64,000 nt of DNA from Rhodococcus sp. HM1 (GCF_023218075.1 NZ_JALPTB010000006.1:62001-126000), one strand, 5' to 3'. Shown: positions 40,005 through 50,183, counted from the first letter of the stretch. A program made the numbers and translations. The notes: generated from the letters alone by a model not told the origin.

Positions 40005-40145
40005 TCCTCGTCCGGTCCGGCCGGTGCGGCCGCGGCCCGCTGCCAGTCTGCCGCAGGTGGCGCGGTGCGGCGCAACCCTCGGGGGCGTGTCGGCGAACCC
40101 GGTGCCCGTGTTGTCGAAACCGTTATCCGGCGGACGTGATCCGGA

Positions 40146-40637
40146 CTACTTGCCCGCGGCCCGTTCGGCGATCCGCGCGAGCAGCCGCTTGTGCACCGTC
40201 GCGGGCAGCATGTCCGCGACGTCGCCGCCGTAGGTCGCGACCTCCTTGACGAGCGAGCTCGACAGGTAGCTGTACGCGGGATTGGTTGCGACGAACAGGG
40301 TGTCGACGCCGGTGAGCTTGTGGTTCATCTGCGCCATCTGCAGCTCGTAGTCGAAGTCGTTGGCGCCGCGCAGCCCCTTGACGATCGCGGTGATGCCGTT
40401 TGCCTTCGCGTAGTCGACGAGCAGACCCTGCCAGGCGTCGACGCGGACGTTGCCGAGATGCGAGGTGGCCTCGGCCAGCATCTCGAGGCGCTCGGGCACG
40501 GTGAACATGCCCTGTTTGTTCGGGTTGACCAACACGGTGACGACGACCTCGTCGAACTGCAGTGCGGTTCGGCTGATGACGTCGAGATGTCCGTTGGTGA
40601 CAGGGTCGAAGGATCCAGGACAGACGGCGCTGCTCAT
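40146..40637 (-). CDS. coaD: phosphopantetheine adenylyltransferase
   Basis: CoaD makes dephospho-CoA from 4'-phosphopantetheine and ATP. The 163-residue protein has the nucleotidyltransferase TNGH motif ([14 protein letters not shown]), the [12 protein letters not shown] block and [16 protein letters not shown] overlaps the rsmD stop by four bases (ATGA), so it is translationally coupled to rsmD. Confidence 0.97.
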   Translation of the reverse strand: MSSAVCPGSFDPVTNGHLDVISRTALQFDEVVVTVLVNPNKQGMFTVPERLEMLAEATSHLGNVRVDAWQGLLVDYAKANGITAIVKGLRGANDFDYELQMAQMNHKLTGVDTLFVATNPAYSYLSSSLVKEVATYGGDVADMLPATVHKRLLARIAERAAGK

Positions 40638-41200
40638 GATTCAGAACCGTAGCAGGTGGCGACCTCGATCCGGGTCTCCCCGTACTTGCGGACGCGCCCC
40701 GCCTCGAGGGCTTCCGGCCACACCGTTTCCGGTGACCGCGAGGACCGTTCGAGCACGACCACCGAACCGTCCCCGACCCATCCGCCGTCGACGAGAGCGG
40801 TCAGCACCCGGGACACGGCGTCCTCGTCGATCGCGTACGGCGGATCCGCCAGCACGAGGTCGTAGACGCGGTCCGGGGTGCCGGCCAGCACGGTCGACAC
40901 CGGTGCCGCGCGCAGCACGGCCCCGGGCAGCCCGACCTCGGCGATGTTCTGCCGGACCACGGCCGCGGCCTTGGCGTCGGACTCGACGAGCAGCACGTGC
41001 GCGGCGCCCCGCGACAGGGCCTCGAGACCGAGGGCACCGGATCCCGCGTAGAGGTCCAGTACCGCGGCCCCGTCCAGGTCCATCCGCGCATCGAGCGAAC
41101 TGAACAGTGCCTCGCGGACACGTTCGGAGGTGGGCCGGGTACCGCGGGGCGGCACCTTCAGGCGCCGCCCCCCGGCCCGGCCCGCGACGATCCGTGTCAC
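40634..41200 (-). CDS. rsmD: 16S rRNA m2G966 methyltransferase
   Basis: The 188-residue class I methyltransferase has the [15 protein letters not shown] opening, SAM motif I ([15 protein letters not shown]) and catalytic LADPPYA. GTG at 41200 overlaps the pyc stop by four bases, so pyc, rsmD and coaD form one overlapping transcription unit. Confidence 0.95.
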   Translation of the reverse strand: MTRIVAGRAGGRRLKVPPRGTRPTSERVREALFSSLDARMDLDGAAVLDLYAGSGALGLEALSRGAAHVLLVESDAKAAAVVRQNIAEVGLPGAVLRAAPVSTVLAGTPDRVYDLVLADPPYAIDEDAVSRVLTALVDGGWVGDGSVVVLERSSRSPETVWPEALEAGRVRKYGETRIEVATCYGSES

Positions 41201-44200
41201 TCGGCGCTTTCCTCGGTGGACACCACCACCAGCAGATCGCCACCCTCGACCTGCTGGACACCACCGATCGCGAGGCGGGTGATCTGCCCACCGCGCGGCG
41301 CGGTGATCGCCGCTTCCATCTTCATGGCCTCGATCGTGGCGACGGTGTCACCCGCGGCGACCTTGTCGCCCTCACCGACGACGAGGGTGACGGTGCCGGC
41401 GAACGGCGCGGCCACGTGTCCGGGGTTGCTCCGGTCGGCCTTCTCCGCCGCCGGGACCTCGCTGGCGATGGACCGGTCGCGCACGGAGACCGGACGCAGC
41501 TGTCCGTTGAGGATGCACATCACGGTCCGGAAGCCGCGTTCGTCGGCGTCCGAGATCGCCTCGAGGCCGATGAGCAGTTCGACGCCCTTGTCGAGCTTGA
41601 CGCGGTGCTCCTCACCCTGGCGAAGGCCGTAGAAGAACTGGTTCGCCGACAGTTCGGAGGTGTCGCCGTAGGCGTCGCGGTGCTCTTCGAACTCGCGGGT
41701 CGGGGCCGGGAACAGCAGCCGGTTGAGGGTGCTGCGACGCTCGAGCGAGCTGCCGCCGAGCGCCTTCTCGTCCTCCGGCGCGAGCTGCGCTTCGGCCTTC
41801 GGTTCGCCGCGGCCGGCCAGGGCCTTGCTGCGGAACGGCTCGGGCCAGCCCCCGGCGGGGGTGCCGAGTTCGCCGCGCAGGAATCCGACGACCGAATCCG
41901 GGATGTCGAAGCGACCCGGATCGGCGGCGAAGTCGTCGACGGACACACCGGCACCGACGAGGTGCAGCGCGAGGTCGCCGACGACCTTCGACGACGGGGT
42001 GACCTTGATCAGCCGGCCCAGAAGGCGGTCGGCGCCGGCGTAGGCGGCCTCGACGTCCTCGAAGCGGTCGCCGAGGCCCAGCGCGATGGCCTGCTGACGC
42101 AGGTTCGACAGCTGACCACCCGGGATCTCGTGCGTGTACACGCGGCCGGTCGGGGCGGGCAGCCCGGACTCGAACGGCGCGTACACCTTCCGCAGCGCCT
42201 CCCAGTACGGCTCGAGATCGCACACGGCCTGCAGGTCCAGGCCAGTGTCGTACTCGCTGTTCGCCGCGGCCGCGACGATCGCGGACAGCGCGGGCTGGCT
42301 GGTGGTCCCGGCCAGTGCCGCCGACGCGCCGTCGACGGCGTCCGCGCCCGCCTGCCACGCCGCCAGGTAGGTGGCGAGCTGACCGCCCGGGGTGTCGTGG
42401 GTGTGCACGTGCACCGGCAGGTCGAAGTTGCTGCGCAGCGCCGAGACGAGGGTCGCGGCGGCGGGGGCGCGAAGCAGCCCGGCCATGTCCTTGATCGCCA
42501 GCACGTGCGCGCCGGCCTCGACGATCTGCTCGGCCAGCTTCAGGTAGTAGTCGAGCGTGTAGAGCGTCTCGTTCGGGTTCGACAGGTCGCCGGTGTAGGA
42601 CAGCGCGACCTCGGCGATCGTGGTGCCGGTCTCGCGGACCGCGTCGATCGCCGGTCGCATCTGGTCGACGTTGTTGAGGGCGTCGAAGATCCGGAAGATG
42701 TCGATGCCGGTGCTCGCCGCCTCCTGCACGAACGCCCGGGTCACCGCCTCCGGGTACGGCGTGTAGCCGACGGTGTTGCGACCGCGCAGCAGCATCTGCA
42801 GGTTGATGTTCGGGATCGCCTCACGCAGCGCCGCGAGCCGCTCCCACGGGTCCTCGTGCAGGAAGCGCAGCGCCACGTCGTAGGTGGCACCGCCCCACGC
42901 CTCGATGGACAACAGTTCCGGGGTCATCCGCGCGACGTGCCCGGCGACGGTGAGCAGGTCCTTGCTGCGCACCCGGGTGGCGAGCAGCGACTGGTGGGCG
43001 TCGCGGAAGGTGGTGTCGGTGACGCCGAGGGCCTTCTGCTCGCGCAGTGCACGCGCGAAGCCTTCGGGACCGAGTTCGAGCAGCCGCTGCCGCGACCCGG
43101 CCTGCGGCGCGGCCGTCAGGTCGATCGCGGGGAGCTTGTCGTGCGGGTAGACCGTGGTGGGGCGCTGGCCGTGCGGCTTGTTGACCGTCACGTCCGCGAG
43201 GTACCGCAGGATCTTGGTGCCGCGGTCCGCGGAGGAACGCAGCGTCAGCAGCTGCGGACGCTCCTCGATGAACGAGGTGGTGACGTTGCCGGCCCGGAAG
43301 TCCGGATCGTCGAGCACCGCTTGCAGGAACGGGATGTTCGTAGCGACGCCGCGGATGCGGAACTCGGCGACCGCGCGCCGGGCACGCGCGACGGCGGCCT
43401 CGAGGTTGCGCCCGCGGCAGGTGAGCTTGACCAGCATCGAGTCGAAGTGCGCCGAGACCTCGGCACCGACGGAGGTGCCGCCGTCCAGGCGGATACCGGC
43501 GCCGCCGGGCGTGCGGTAGCCGGTGATGCGGCCGGTGTCGGGCCGGAAGCCGTTGGCCGGGTCCTCGGTGGTGATGCGGCACTGCAGCGCCGCTCCGCGG
43601 ATCGTGACGGTGTCCTGCGACAGACCCAGATCAGACAGGGATTCACCGGATGCGATGCGCATCTGCGCCTGCACGAGGTCGACGTCGGTGATCTCCTCGG
43701 TCACCGTGTGCTCGACCTGGATGCGCGGGTTCATCTCGATGAACACGTGGCGGCCCTGCTTGTCGAGCAGGAACTCGACGGTGCCGGCGCACTCGTAGCC
43801 GATCTCCTTCGCGAACGCCACCGCGTCCGCGCAGATCTTCTGCCGCAGCTCCTCCGGCAGGTTCGGGGCCGGCGCCAGCTCGACGACCTTCTGGTGCCGG
43901 CGCTGCACCGAGCAGTCCCGCTCGAACAGGTGCATCACGTTGCCGTGCTTGTCGGCGAGGATCTGGACCTCGATGTGGCGCGGGTCGACGACGGCCTGCT
44001 CGAGGAACACCGTCGGATCACCGAACGCGGCGTCGGCCTCACGCGAGGCGGCTTCGATCGCTTCGCGCAGCTGGGCGCGTTCGGCGACGCGGCGCATGCC
44101 GCGTCCGCCACCACCGGCGACCGCCTTGACGAACACCGGGAACTCCATGTCCTCGGCAGCAGCGAGGAGCGCCTCGACGTCGGACGACGGCTCGGACGAG

Positions 44201-44598
44201 ACAAGCACCGGCAGACCGGCCGCCTTGGCGGCGGCGATCGCGCGGGCCTTGTTGCCGGTCAGTTCCAGCACCTCGGCGGGCGGGCCGATGAAGGTGATGC
44301 CGGCTTCCGCGCAGGCTGCGGCGAGGTCCGGATTCTCGGACAGGAATCCGTAGCCCGGGTAGATCGCGTCCACGCCCGCGGACTTCGCGGCCGAGACGAT
44401 CTCTTCGACCGACAGGTAGGCGCGGACGGGATGTCCCTCGACACCGATCTGGTACGACTCGTCCGCCTTCAGCCGATGCAGCGACTTGCGGTCTTCGTAG
44501 GGAAACACCGCGACGGTCCCGGCACCCAGTTCGTAGGCGGCACGGAAGGCGCGGATCGCGATCTCGCCACGGTTGGCGACAAGCACTTTCGAGAACAT
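41197..44598 (-). CDS. pyc: pyruvate carboxylase
   Basis: This biotin enzyme makes oxaloacetate from pyruvate, bicarbonate and ATP. The 1133-residue single chain has the biotin carboxylase domain (VLVANRGEIAIRAFRA; KAVAGGGGRGMR; FIEMNPRIQVEHTVTE). The carboxyltransferase domain follows (DTTFRDAHQSLLATRVRS; HVHTHDTPGGQLATY), then a C-terminal biotinyl domain with EAMKMEA. Length and order are those of the alpha-4 type. ATG at 44598 starts MFSKVLVANRG as in mycobacteria. Confidence 0.97.
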   Translation of the reverse strand: MFSKVLVANRGEIAIRAFRAAYELGAGTVAVFPYEDRKSLHRLKADESYQIGVEGHPVRAYLSVEEIVSAAKSAGVDAIYPGYGFLSENPDLAAACAEAGITFIGPPAEVLELTGNKARAIAAAKAAGLPVLVSSEPSSDVEALLAAAEDMEFPVFVKAVAGGGGRGMRRVAERAQLREAIEAASREADAAFGDPTVFLEQAVVDPRHIEVQILADKHGNVMHLFERDCSVQRRHQKVVELAPAPNLPEELRQKICADAVAFAKEIGYECAGTVEFLLDKQGRHVFIEMNPRIQVEHTVTEEITDVDLVQAQMRIASGESLSDLGLSQDTVTIRGAALQCRITTEDPANGFRPDTGRITGYRTPGGAGIRLDGGTSVGAEVSAHFDSMLVKLTCRGRNLEAAVARARRAVAEFRIRGVATNIPFLQAVLDDPDFRAGNVTTSFIEERPQLLTLRSSADRGTKILRYLADVTVNKPHGQRPTTVYPHDKLPAIDLTAAPQAGSRQRLLELGPEGFARALREQKALGVTDTTFRDAHQSLLATRVRSKDLLTVAGHVARMTPELLSIEAWGGATYDVALRFLHEDPWERLAALREAIPNINLQMLLRGRNTVGYTPYPEAVTRAFVQEAASTGIDIFRIFDALNNVDQMRPAIDAVRETGTTIAEVALSYTGDLSNPNETLYTLDYYLKLAEQIVEAGAHVLAIKDMAGLLRAPAAATLVSALRSNFDLPVHVHTHDTPGGQLATYLAAWQAGADAVDGASAALAGTTSQPALSAIVAAAANSEYDTGLDLQAVCDLEPYWEALRKVYAPFESGLPAPTGRVYTHEIPGGQLSNLRQQAIALGLGDRFEDVEAAYAGADRLLGRLIKVTPSSKVVGDLALHLVGAGVSVDDFAADPGRFDIPDSVVGFLRGELGTPAGGWPEPFRSKALAGRGEPKAEAQLAPEDEKALGGSSLERRSTLNRLLFPAPTREFEEHRDAYGDTSELSANQFFYGLRQGEEHRVKLDKGVELLIGLEAISDADERGFRTVMCILNGQLRPVSVRDRSIASEVPAAEKADRSNPGHVAAPFAGTVTLVVGEGDKVAAGDTVATIEAMKMEAAITAPRGGQITRLAIGGVQQVEGGDLLVVVSTEESAE

Positions 44599-44813
44599 TG
44601 GACGAACGTACCCTGCCGCAACATGCCGATTTTCACCCCCGTCCCACATTCTGGGATGTGGAACGAATGTGGCAAGACTGAAACGATGCAGTTCCGCGTA
44701 CCGGTAACCCGCAGGTAATACGGAAGGTGCTCTCGTTTTTACCTCACAGCCGGATCACGCCTGCTGTGCGCGGAACGTTACCTCGTCCGCAGGTGTTCCG
44801 CCGGGCGCGCGGC

Positions 44814-47153
44814 TCAGGATTTCTCGAGGTATTCGACCCGCGTGCTGTCCAGGGCCGCGGTGACCATCCGCGCGAGTCCGGGATGCTCGTCCAGGCCCGG
44901 ATCCTCGTCGGTGACCGCACGCGCGAACGCCTGCGCGGCGGCGATGACTTCCACGTCGTCGACGAGCGAGAGCAGCCGCAGCGTCGACGCCGTGCCGGAC
45001 TGCGCGACCCCGAGCACGTCGCCCTCGCGCCGTTGCTGCAGGTCGAGTTGTGCCAGCGCGAACCCGTCGGTGGTGCCGGCCACCGCGTCGAGCCGCATCA
45101 TCGCCTGCGACCCCGGGCGGCTGTCGGTGACGAGCAGGCACAGCCCCTGATGCCCGCCTCGCCCCACGCGACCGCGCAGCTGATGCAGCTGGCTGACCCC
45201 GAACCGGTCGGCGTCGACGATCACCATCACCGTCGCGTTGGGCACGTCCACACCGACCTCGACGACGGTCGTGCACACCAGCACGTCGATCTTCCCGGCG
45301 CCGAAGTCGCGCATCACCGCGTCCTTCTCGTCCGCGGGCAACCGGCCGTGCAGCAACCCGACGCGCAGGTGACTCAACGGGCCGGTGGACAGCTCCTCGT
45401 ACTGCTGCAGCACCGACTTCGTGTCCGGCGGCTCGGCACCGGCCCGCGCCCCCTTGCCGCCGCTTTTTCCACCACGACTCTTCGTACCGCGCGCAGGCTC
45501 CGCGTCCTCGAGAACGAAGAAATCGGCGTCGGCGTCCTCGTCCGCGTCCCCGTCCCCGATCCGGGAGCACACGACGTAGGCCTGCCGCCCCTCCGCGACC
45601 TCCTCGCCGATCCGCTCCCACGCGCGGTCGACCCAGCTCGGATGCACCTTCGCCGGCACGACCCGGCTCACGATCGGTGAGCGCCCGCGCGGCAGTTCCG
45701 TCAGGGTCGAGACCTCGAGGTCGCCGAGGACGGTCATCGCGATCGTCCGCGGAATCGGGGTCGCGGTCATCACCAGCACGTGCGGGCTCGCACCGTCACG
45801 GCCGCGGTTGCGCAGTGCGTCCCGCTGTTCGACCCCGAAGCGATGCTGTTCGTCGATGACGACGAGGCCCAGGTCGAAGAACTCCACGCCCTGCTGGATC
45901 AGGGCGTGGGTGCCGATGACGATGCCGGCGTCGCCGTTGACGGTGTCGAGCAGCGCCTGGCGTTTGCGGGCCGCGGACATCGAGCCGGTCACCAGCGTCA
46001 CCTTGGTCGCGAGTTCGTGGGCGCCGAGCTCACCGGCGGCGGCCAGGTCCCCGAGCATCGAGGTCAGCGACCGGGCGTGCTGCGCGGCGAGCACCTCCGT
46101 CGGCGCGAGCAGTGCGCACTGGTGTCCGGAGTCGACGACCTGCAGCATCGCCCGCAACGCCACGATGGTCTTGCCGGAACCGACCTCGCCCTGCAGCAGC
46201 CGGTTCATCGGGTGCGCCACCGACAGGTCGGCGGCGATCTCGCCGGCGACGGCGAGCTGACCGGCGGTCAGTTCGAAGGGCAGGCGCCGGTCGAATTCGG
46301 CGGCGATGCCGTCGTCGCGGGGCGCGCAGACCGGCGCGGTGCGCACGGCCACGTCGTGCCGGCGGCGCGCGAGCACCAGTTGCAGAGCGGTGGCCTCGTC
46401 GAAACGCAACCGGGTCCGTGCGGCGGTCACCTGCTCCTTCGTGTCGGGCAGATGAATGGTGCGCAGCGCCTCGTCCAGGCCGACCAGGCCGTGCTCGCGG
46501 CGCACCCAGTCCGGCAGCGGGTCGTCGACGACCTCGAGTTGGTCGAGGATCTGCCGCACGCAGCGCATCACCGTCCACGACTCGACGTCCCGGGTCGCCG
46601 GGTACATCGGGATCAGCGCCCGGTCGAAGATCGACATGTCGATGCCGTCGCTGCCCTGCGCGCTGCGGGCCATCCCCGCCAGCGCGCCCGCCCCGCGGAC
46701 CCGGGTCGGCGCGGGTGTCGCTCCCCCGACCTCCGCGTCGCGCGGCTCGGGAAGGATGACGTAGCTCGGATGGGCGAGGCTCCACTTGTCCCGGAAGTAC
46801 TTCACGGTGCCGGAGAACATGCCGCGCACGCCGGGCTTGATGTTGTATTTGACCTTGTGCGGGTTGAAGAACGTCACGTCGATCTTCTGCCGGTCCGAAA
46901 CCAGCACCACCGCGAGCCGCGTCCCGGGCCGGCTCTTCATCCGCACCTCGTCGGCCTTCTCGACCCGCGCGATGATCGTGACGTGCTGGCCTTCCTCCGG
47001 CTGCGCGTCGCCGAGTTCGGCGCCCTGGGTCGCGTAGCGGTGTGGGTAGTGGCGCAGCAAATCCTCGACGGTGGACATGCCGAACGCGTCGAACAGGGCG
47101 TCGGCGGTCTTGCGTCCGAGAAGATGATCGAGTCGGTCCGCGAGTGTCGCCAC
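44814..47153 (-). CDS. recG: ATP-dependent DNA helicase RecG
   Basis: RecG remodels stalled forks and Holliday junctions. The 779-residue protein has an N-terminal wedge/OB domain, then superfamily 2 motifs: LLQGEVGSGKTIVALRA (I), VVIDEQHRFGVEQR (DEQH, II), MTATPIPRTIAM (III) and QLHQLRGRVGRGGHQG (VI). A local Glu/Asp/Lys/Gly-rich insert near residues 540-580 is unusual and looks disordered. GTG start, 41 bases after the DAK2-domain gene. Confidence 0.96.
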   Translation of the reverse strand: MATLADRLDHLLGRKTADALFDAFGMSTVEDLLRHYPHRYATQGAELGDAQPEEGQHVTIIARVEKADEVRMKSRPGTRLAVVLVSDRQKIDVTFFNPHKVKYNIKPGVRGMFSGTVKYFRDKWSLAHPSYVILPEPRDAEVGGATPAPTRVRGAGALAGMARSAQGSDGIDMSIFDRALIPMYPATRDVESWTVMRCVRQILDQLEVVDDPLPDWVRREHGLVGLDEALRTIHLPDTKEQVTAARTRLRFDEATALQLVLARRRHDVAVRTAPVCAPRDDGIAAEFDRRLPFELTAGQLAVAGEIAADLSVAHPMNRLLQGEVGSGKTIVALRAMLQVVDSGHQCALLAPTEVLAAQHARSLTSMLGDLAAAGELGAHELATKVTLVTGSMSAARKRQALLDTVNGDAGIVIGTHALIQQGVEFFDLGLVVIDEQHRFGVEQRDALRNRGRDGASPHVLVMTATPIPRTIAMTVLGDLEVSTLTELPRGRSPIVSRVVPAKVHPSWVDRAWERIGEEVAEGRQAYVVCSRIGDGDADEDADADFFVLEDAEPARGTKSRGGKSGGKGARAGAEPPDTKSVLQQYEELSTGPLSHLRVGLLHGRLPADEKDAVMRDFGAGKIDVLVCTTVVEVGVDVPNATVMVIVDADRFGVSQLHQLRGRVGRGGHQGLCLLVTDSRPGSQAMMRLDAVAGTTDGFALAQLDLQQRREGDVLGVAQSGTASTLRLLSLVDDVEVIAAAQAFARAVTDEDPGLDEHPGLARMVTAALDSTRVEYLEKS

Positions 47154-47194
47154 TGCCGTCCTTTCGCCGTGTCCGCTTCTGCCCGGTTCGGCGT

Positions 47195-48850
47195 CTACTC
47201 GACGCCGAGTTGCAGCAGGTCGCTGCCCTGTCCCCCGTGATACACCACGACCTCCACCTCGGGATGGTGCGCGTCGAGGTGGGCGGTCAGCTGTTCGGCG
47301 AGACCCTCGGGAGCACCGGACCCGACCAGCATCGTCACGAGTTCTCCACCCGCGGCGAGGACCTTGTCGAGGAGCGACGCGCCCGCTGCCACCAGATCAT
47401 GCTCGATGACTACGACATCGTGGCCGGACAAACCGAGGCTGTCGCCGGGTTCGCACGTTCCCACCCAGGTCAGGGCGCGTTCCTGCGCGATGCGCAGCGA
47501 GCCCCAGCGGGTCGTCGCGGCGGCCTCGGTCATCGTGAACGCGTCGTCGACCGAGTCCCGTCCGGCGTCGTGCACGGCGAGGGACGCGAGCCCCTGCACC
47601 ATCGACCAGCTCGGCAGGAACATCACCGACCGATGGTCGTCGCGGGTCGCCGCCCCGACGGCGATGAGGTTCTGCTCGCTGAGCGCACCGTTGGGCAGCA
47701 CCAGCACCTCGGGTGCGTCGACCGCGCGGATGGCGTCGAGCAACCCGGGGATGGTCATCGGGCGGTCGGCCCGGACGACGACGGCCCCTTCGGCCTCGAA
47801 CAGCTCGGCGGCGCCGTCGCCCTCCACGACCGCGAGCACGGCCCGGCCCGGCGAGGCCGGGGGCTCCCCGCGCCCATCGCAGTTGTCCCGGCTGCAGTTG
47901 TCCCGGCGCACCGCGTCGAGCGCGAAACAGGTGATCTCGATGCGGTGGACGGTTCCCGCCGCCAGACCCGCCTCGACCGCCGCACCGGCGTCGCAGCAGT
48001 GCACGTGCACGGTCCAGGTGCCGGCGCCGTCGCCGACCACCGCGACGGAGTCGCCGAGTGCGTCGAGCCGCGTCCGCAGCGTCGCCATCCGCTCGTCGTC
48101 GGTGTCGCCCACGAAGTACATGACCTCGTAGTCCTGCGCGGTGTCGTCGTCCGCGGCCGGGTCGTCCTGCCGGGAGGCGTCCGGGCGCGCGGCGGACCGC
48201 ACCGGCGGAACGGGCCGGGTGGTGAGGGTGAGGCGGCGGTCGGGTCGCTCGCCGGTCACGACCTCGACGAACACGTCGAGCAGGATGAGCAGGCCGAGGC
48301 CACCGGCGTCGACGACGCCGTTCTCCGCGAGGACGTCGAGCTGCGTGACGGTGTGCTGCAGTGCGGCCGCGGCGGCGTCGGCGGCAGCGAGCGCCACGTC
48401 CGCGGGTGTCGCGTCGGCACCGAGCCGGGACGCGCCGGTCGCGGCGGCGTGCAGAACGCTCACGATGGTCCCGTCGGCGGGGCTGCTCAGCGCCCGCATC
48501 ACCGCGGCGGCCGCGCGGTCCAGCGCGTGGGCGATCCCGGGCGCATCGAGCTGCTCCTGGGTCGCGGTGGCGTCGGCCATTCCGCGCAGGATCTGCGCGA
48601 GGATCACCCCGGAGTTGCCGCGGGCTCCGGTGAACGCGCCGCGCGCGAGGGCGTCGAGGACCCCGGCTGCCGTCTGCTGCGTACCGGACGCGCGGAGACC
48701 CTCTACCGCGGATCGCACGGTGATCAGCAGGTTCGTGCCGGTGTCACCGTCCGGGACGGGGAAGACGTTGAGGACGTTGATCTCGTCGTGGCGCTCCTCG
48801 ATGGCCTTGAGCCCGAGCTCTGCCCAGCGGCGCAGCGCCTGTGCGTCCAC
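47195..48850 (-). CDS. DAK2/DhaL-domain protein, FakA-like
   Basis: The protein has an N-terminal DhaL/DAK2 kinase domain with the nucleotide motif NVFPVPDGDTGTNL near residue 27 and GNSGVILAQILRG. A Cys-containing middle segment and a C-terminal DegV/FakA-type domain follow. In Firmicutes FakA phosphorylates fatty acids held by FakB; no fakB/degV gene is visible here. GTG at 48850 sits behind a GGGGGA site and gives 551 residues. An in-frame TTG at 48892 would add 14 residues. It is upstream of recG, as in mycobacteria. Confidence 0.87.
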   Translation of the reverse strand: MDAQALRRWAELGLKAIEERHDEINVLNVFPVPDGDTGTNLLITVRSAVEGLRASGTQQTAAGVLDALARGAFTGARGNSGVILAQILRGMADATATQEQLDAPGIAHALDRAAAAVMRALSSPADGTIVSVLHAAATGASRLGADATPADVALAAADAAAAALQHTVTQLDVLAENGVVDAGGLGLLILLDVFVEVVTGERPDRRLTLTTRPVPPVRSAARPDASRQDDPAADDDTAQDYEVMYFVGDTDDERMATLRTRLDALGDSVAVVGDGAGTWTVHVHCCDAGAAVEAGLAAGTVHRIEITCFALDAVRRDNCSRDNCDGRGEPPASPGRAVLAVVEGDGAAELFEAEGAVVVRADRPMTIPGLLDAIRAVDAPEVLVLPNGALSEQNLIAVGAATRDDHRSVMFLPSWSMVQGLASLAVHDAGRDSVDDAFTMTEAAATTRWGSLRIAQERALTWVGTCEPGDSLGLSGHDVVVIEHDLVAAGASLLDKVLAAGGELVTMLVGSGAPEGLAEQLTAHLDAHHPEVEVVVYHGGQGSDLLQLGVE

Positions 48851-48945
48851 CACGTCCCCCGCTTCGAACAACTGTGGACACCTCTTCCGCAACCCGCCGA
48901 TTTCCGATGCCGAAAGGGTAACCGTGCGGCCGGAAGGCGGCCGGT

Positions 48946-48975
48946 TTGGTCATCGGCTGCCGCATTCGCTACGCT
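48946..48975 (+). promoter_or_regulatory. putative rpmB promoter
   Basis: TTGGTC (48946-48951) and TACGCT (48970-48975) are separated by 18 bases and would give a leader of about 80 nt. They lie in the divergent gap between the DAK2-domain gene and rpmB. Confidence 0.45.
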
Positions 48976-49064
48976 TGCAGGGTTGCCTCGCACGGGCGAC
49001 GACAGTTTCCCGTGTTCGCAGGACAAGAATGACAATATCCACTACATAACAAGGAGTTCGCGAC

Positions 49065-49256
49065 ATGGCTGCCGTCTGCGACGTATGCGCCAAGGGCCCC
49101 GGCTTCGGGAAGTCGGTCTCGCACTCGCACCGGCGTACCAATCGTCGCTGGAACCCGAACATCCAGAGCGTGCGTGCCCAGGTTGCCCCGGGCAACACCC
49201 GCAAGATCAACGTGTGCACCTCCTGCCTGAAGGCGGGCAAGGTCGTTCGCGGCTGA
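49065..49256 (+). CDS. rpmB: 50S ribosomal protein L28
   Basis: The 63-residue protein begins [21 protein letters not shown] and has two CxxC pairs (CDVC; CTSC). It is therefore the zinc-binding form, not the Cys-free paralogue usually induced by zinc shortage. An AAGGAG ribosome-binding site precedes the ATG and a strong terminator follows 17 bases after the stop, so it is monocistronic. Confidence 0.97.
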   Translation: MAAVCDVCAKGPGFGKSVSHSHRRTNRRWNPNIQSVRAQVAPGNTRKINVCTSCLKAGKVVRG

Positions 49257-49272
49257 TCGAGCCGAGACCACG

Positions 49273-49303
49273 AATACCCCCGGCGTCCGTCGCCGGGGGT
49301 ATT
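49273..49303 (+). terminator. rpmB terminator
   Basis: A perfect 13-bp stem (49273-49285 with 49291-49303) has a 5-nt loop and is followed by a short T-containing tail ending TTTT. Confidence 0.8.
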
Positions 49304-49332
49304 TGCCGTTTTGTGAGGTTCGGCCCGGCGGC

Positions 49333-49338
49333 TAGTGT
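49333..49338 (+). promoter_or_regulatory. -10 element of a probable leaderless transcript (enoyl-CoA hydratase)
   Basis: TAGTGT fits TANNNT and ends exactly 7 bases before the GTG at 49346. There is no Shine-Dalgarno sequence in between. Confidence 0.45.
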
Positions 49339-49345
49339 GCCGAAG

Positions 49346-50155
49346 GTGACCGAAACTTCTGTGACCGATACCTCCGCCTCGCACGTGAGCGTGACCGACG
49401 GAGTCCTGCGCATCGCCGTGGCGACCGCCGAGAACGGCACCTCGCTGTCCCCCGCCGGAGTCGATCAGGGCACCGCCGCCCTGCGTGCCGCCGGACCCGA
49501 GGTCGGCGCCGTCCTGCTGGTGGGTGAAGGCGCCAACTTCTGCGCGGGTGGGAACGTGCGCGGATTCGCCGCCGCCGAGGACCGCAGCGCGCACGTCGCC
49601 GACATCGCCGGCCGATTCCACGAGTTCGTGCTGGCCCTCGACGCCGTGGGTGTGCCCGTCGTCGCGGCGGTGCACGGCTGGGCCGCCGGTGCCGGGATGA
49701 GCATCGTGCTGCACGCCGACATCGCGCTCGGCGGCCCCTCGACGAAGCTGCGCCCGGCGTACCCGTCGATCGGATACACGCCGGACGGCGGGATGTCCTG
49801 GACGCTGCCGCGGGTGGTCGGGGTCGCCCGGGCCCGCGAGATGATCCTCACGGACGCGGTGGTCGCCGCGGACGAGGCGGTGCGCCTCGGCCTGCTGAGC
49901 CGGCTCGTCGCCGACGACGAGGTCCAGAGCGAGGCGCTGCGCGTCGCCCGGACCCTCGCCAACGGCCCGACCGCGGCCTACGCCGGCATCCGCCGCCTGG
50001 TGGCGGACTCCCAGCACCGGACGCTCGCCGAACAGCTCGTCGCCGAACTCGCGTCGATCTCGGCGGCGGCGGTATCGCCGACGGGTCTCGAGGGTGCGGA
50101 CGCGTTCGCCGAGAAGCGCCGCCCCGATTTCGCCTCGCTGAAGCAGAACCGCTGA
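49346..50155 (+). CDS. enoyl-CoA hydratase/isomerase family protein
   Basis: The 269-residue crotonase-fold protein has the first oxyanion-hole segment NFCAGGNVRGFA and the second (VHGWAAGAGMSIVLHADIAL). The glutamate pair expected of a true hydratase is not obvious: the second block reads AYPSIGYTPDGGMSWTLPR, so isomerase or another crotonase activity is possible. GTG at 49346 fits a leaderless start. A 14-bp tandem duplication spans the stop codon. Confidence 0.88.
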   Translation: MTETSVTDTSASHVSVTDGVLRIAVATAENGTSLSPAGVDQGTAALRAAGPEVGAVLLVGEGANFCAGGNVRGFAAAEDRSAHVADIAGRFHEFVLALDAVGVPVVAAVHGWAAGAGMSIVLHADIALGGPSTKLRPAYPSIGYTPDGGMSWTLPRVVGVARAREMILTDAVVAADEAVRLGLLSRLVADDEVQSEALRVARTLANGPTAAYAGIRRLVADSQHRTLAEQLVAELASISAAAVSPTGLEGADAFAEKRRPDFASLKQNR

Positions 50156-50164
50156 AGCAGAACC
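50137..50164 (+). repeat. 14-bp tandem duplication across a stop codon
   Basis: GCTGAAGCAGAACC occurs twice back to back (50137-50150 and 50151-50164). The enoyl-CoA hydratase stop codon TGA lies in the second copy. Confidence 0.85.
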
Positions 50165-50183
50165 GATCCGGCGCGGCCGGTGG

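Noticed and set aside
41107-44718. A plus-strand open frame of about 1200 codons opposite pyc and rsmD
   Set aside because: Same artefact: no stop codons because of third-position GC, no recognisable domain, and all pyc domains are intact on the other strand.
44599-44813. Possible small gene or RNA between recG and pyc
   Set aside because: No reading frame with a ribosome-binding site and no strong hairpin could be supported; it is probably the pyc promoter region.
47042-49345. Upstream extension of the enoyl-CoA hydratase frame across recG, the DAK2-domain gene and rpmB
   Set aside because: The frame is open by composition only. It overlaps three real genes, and the protein homology begins near 49346.
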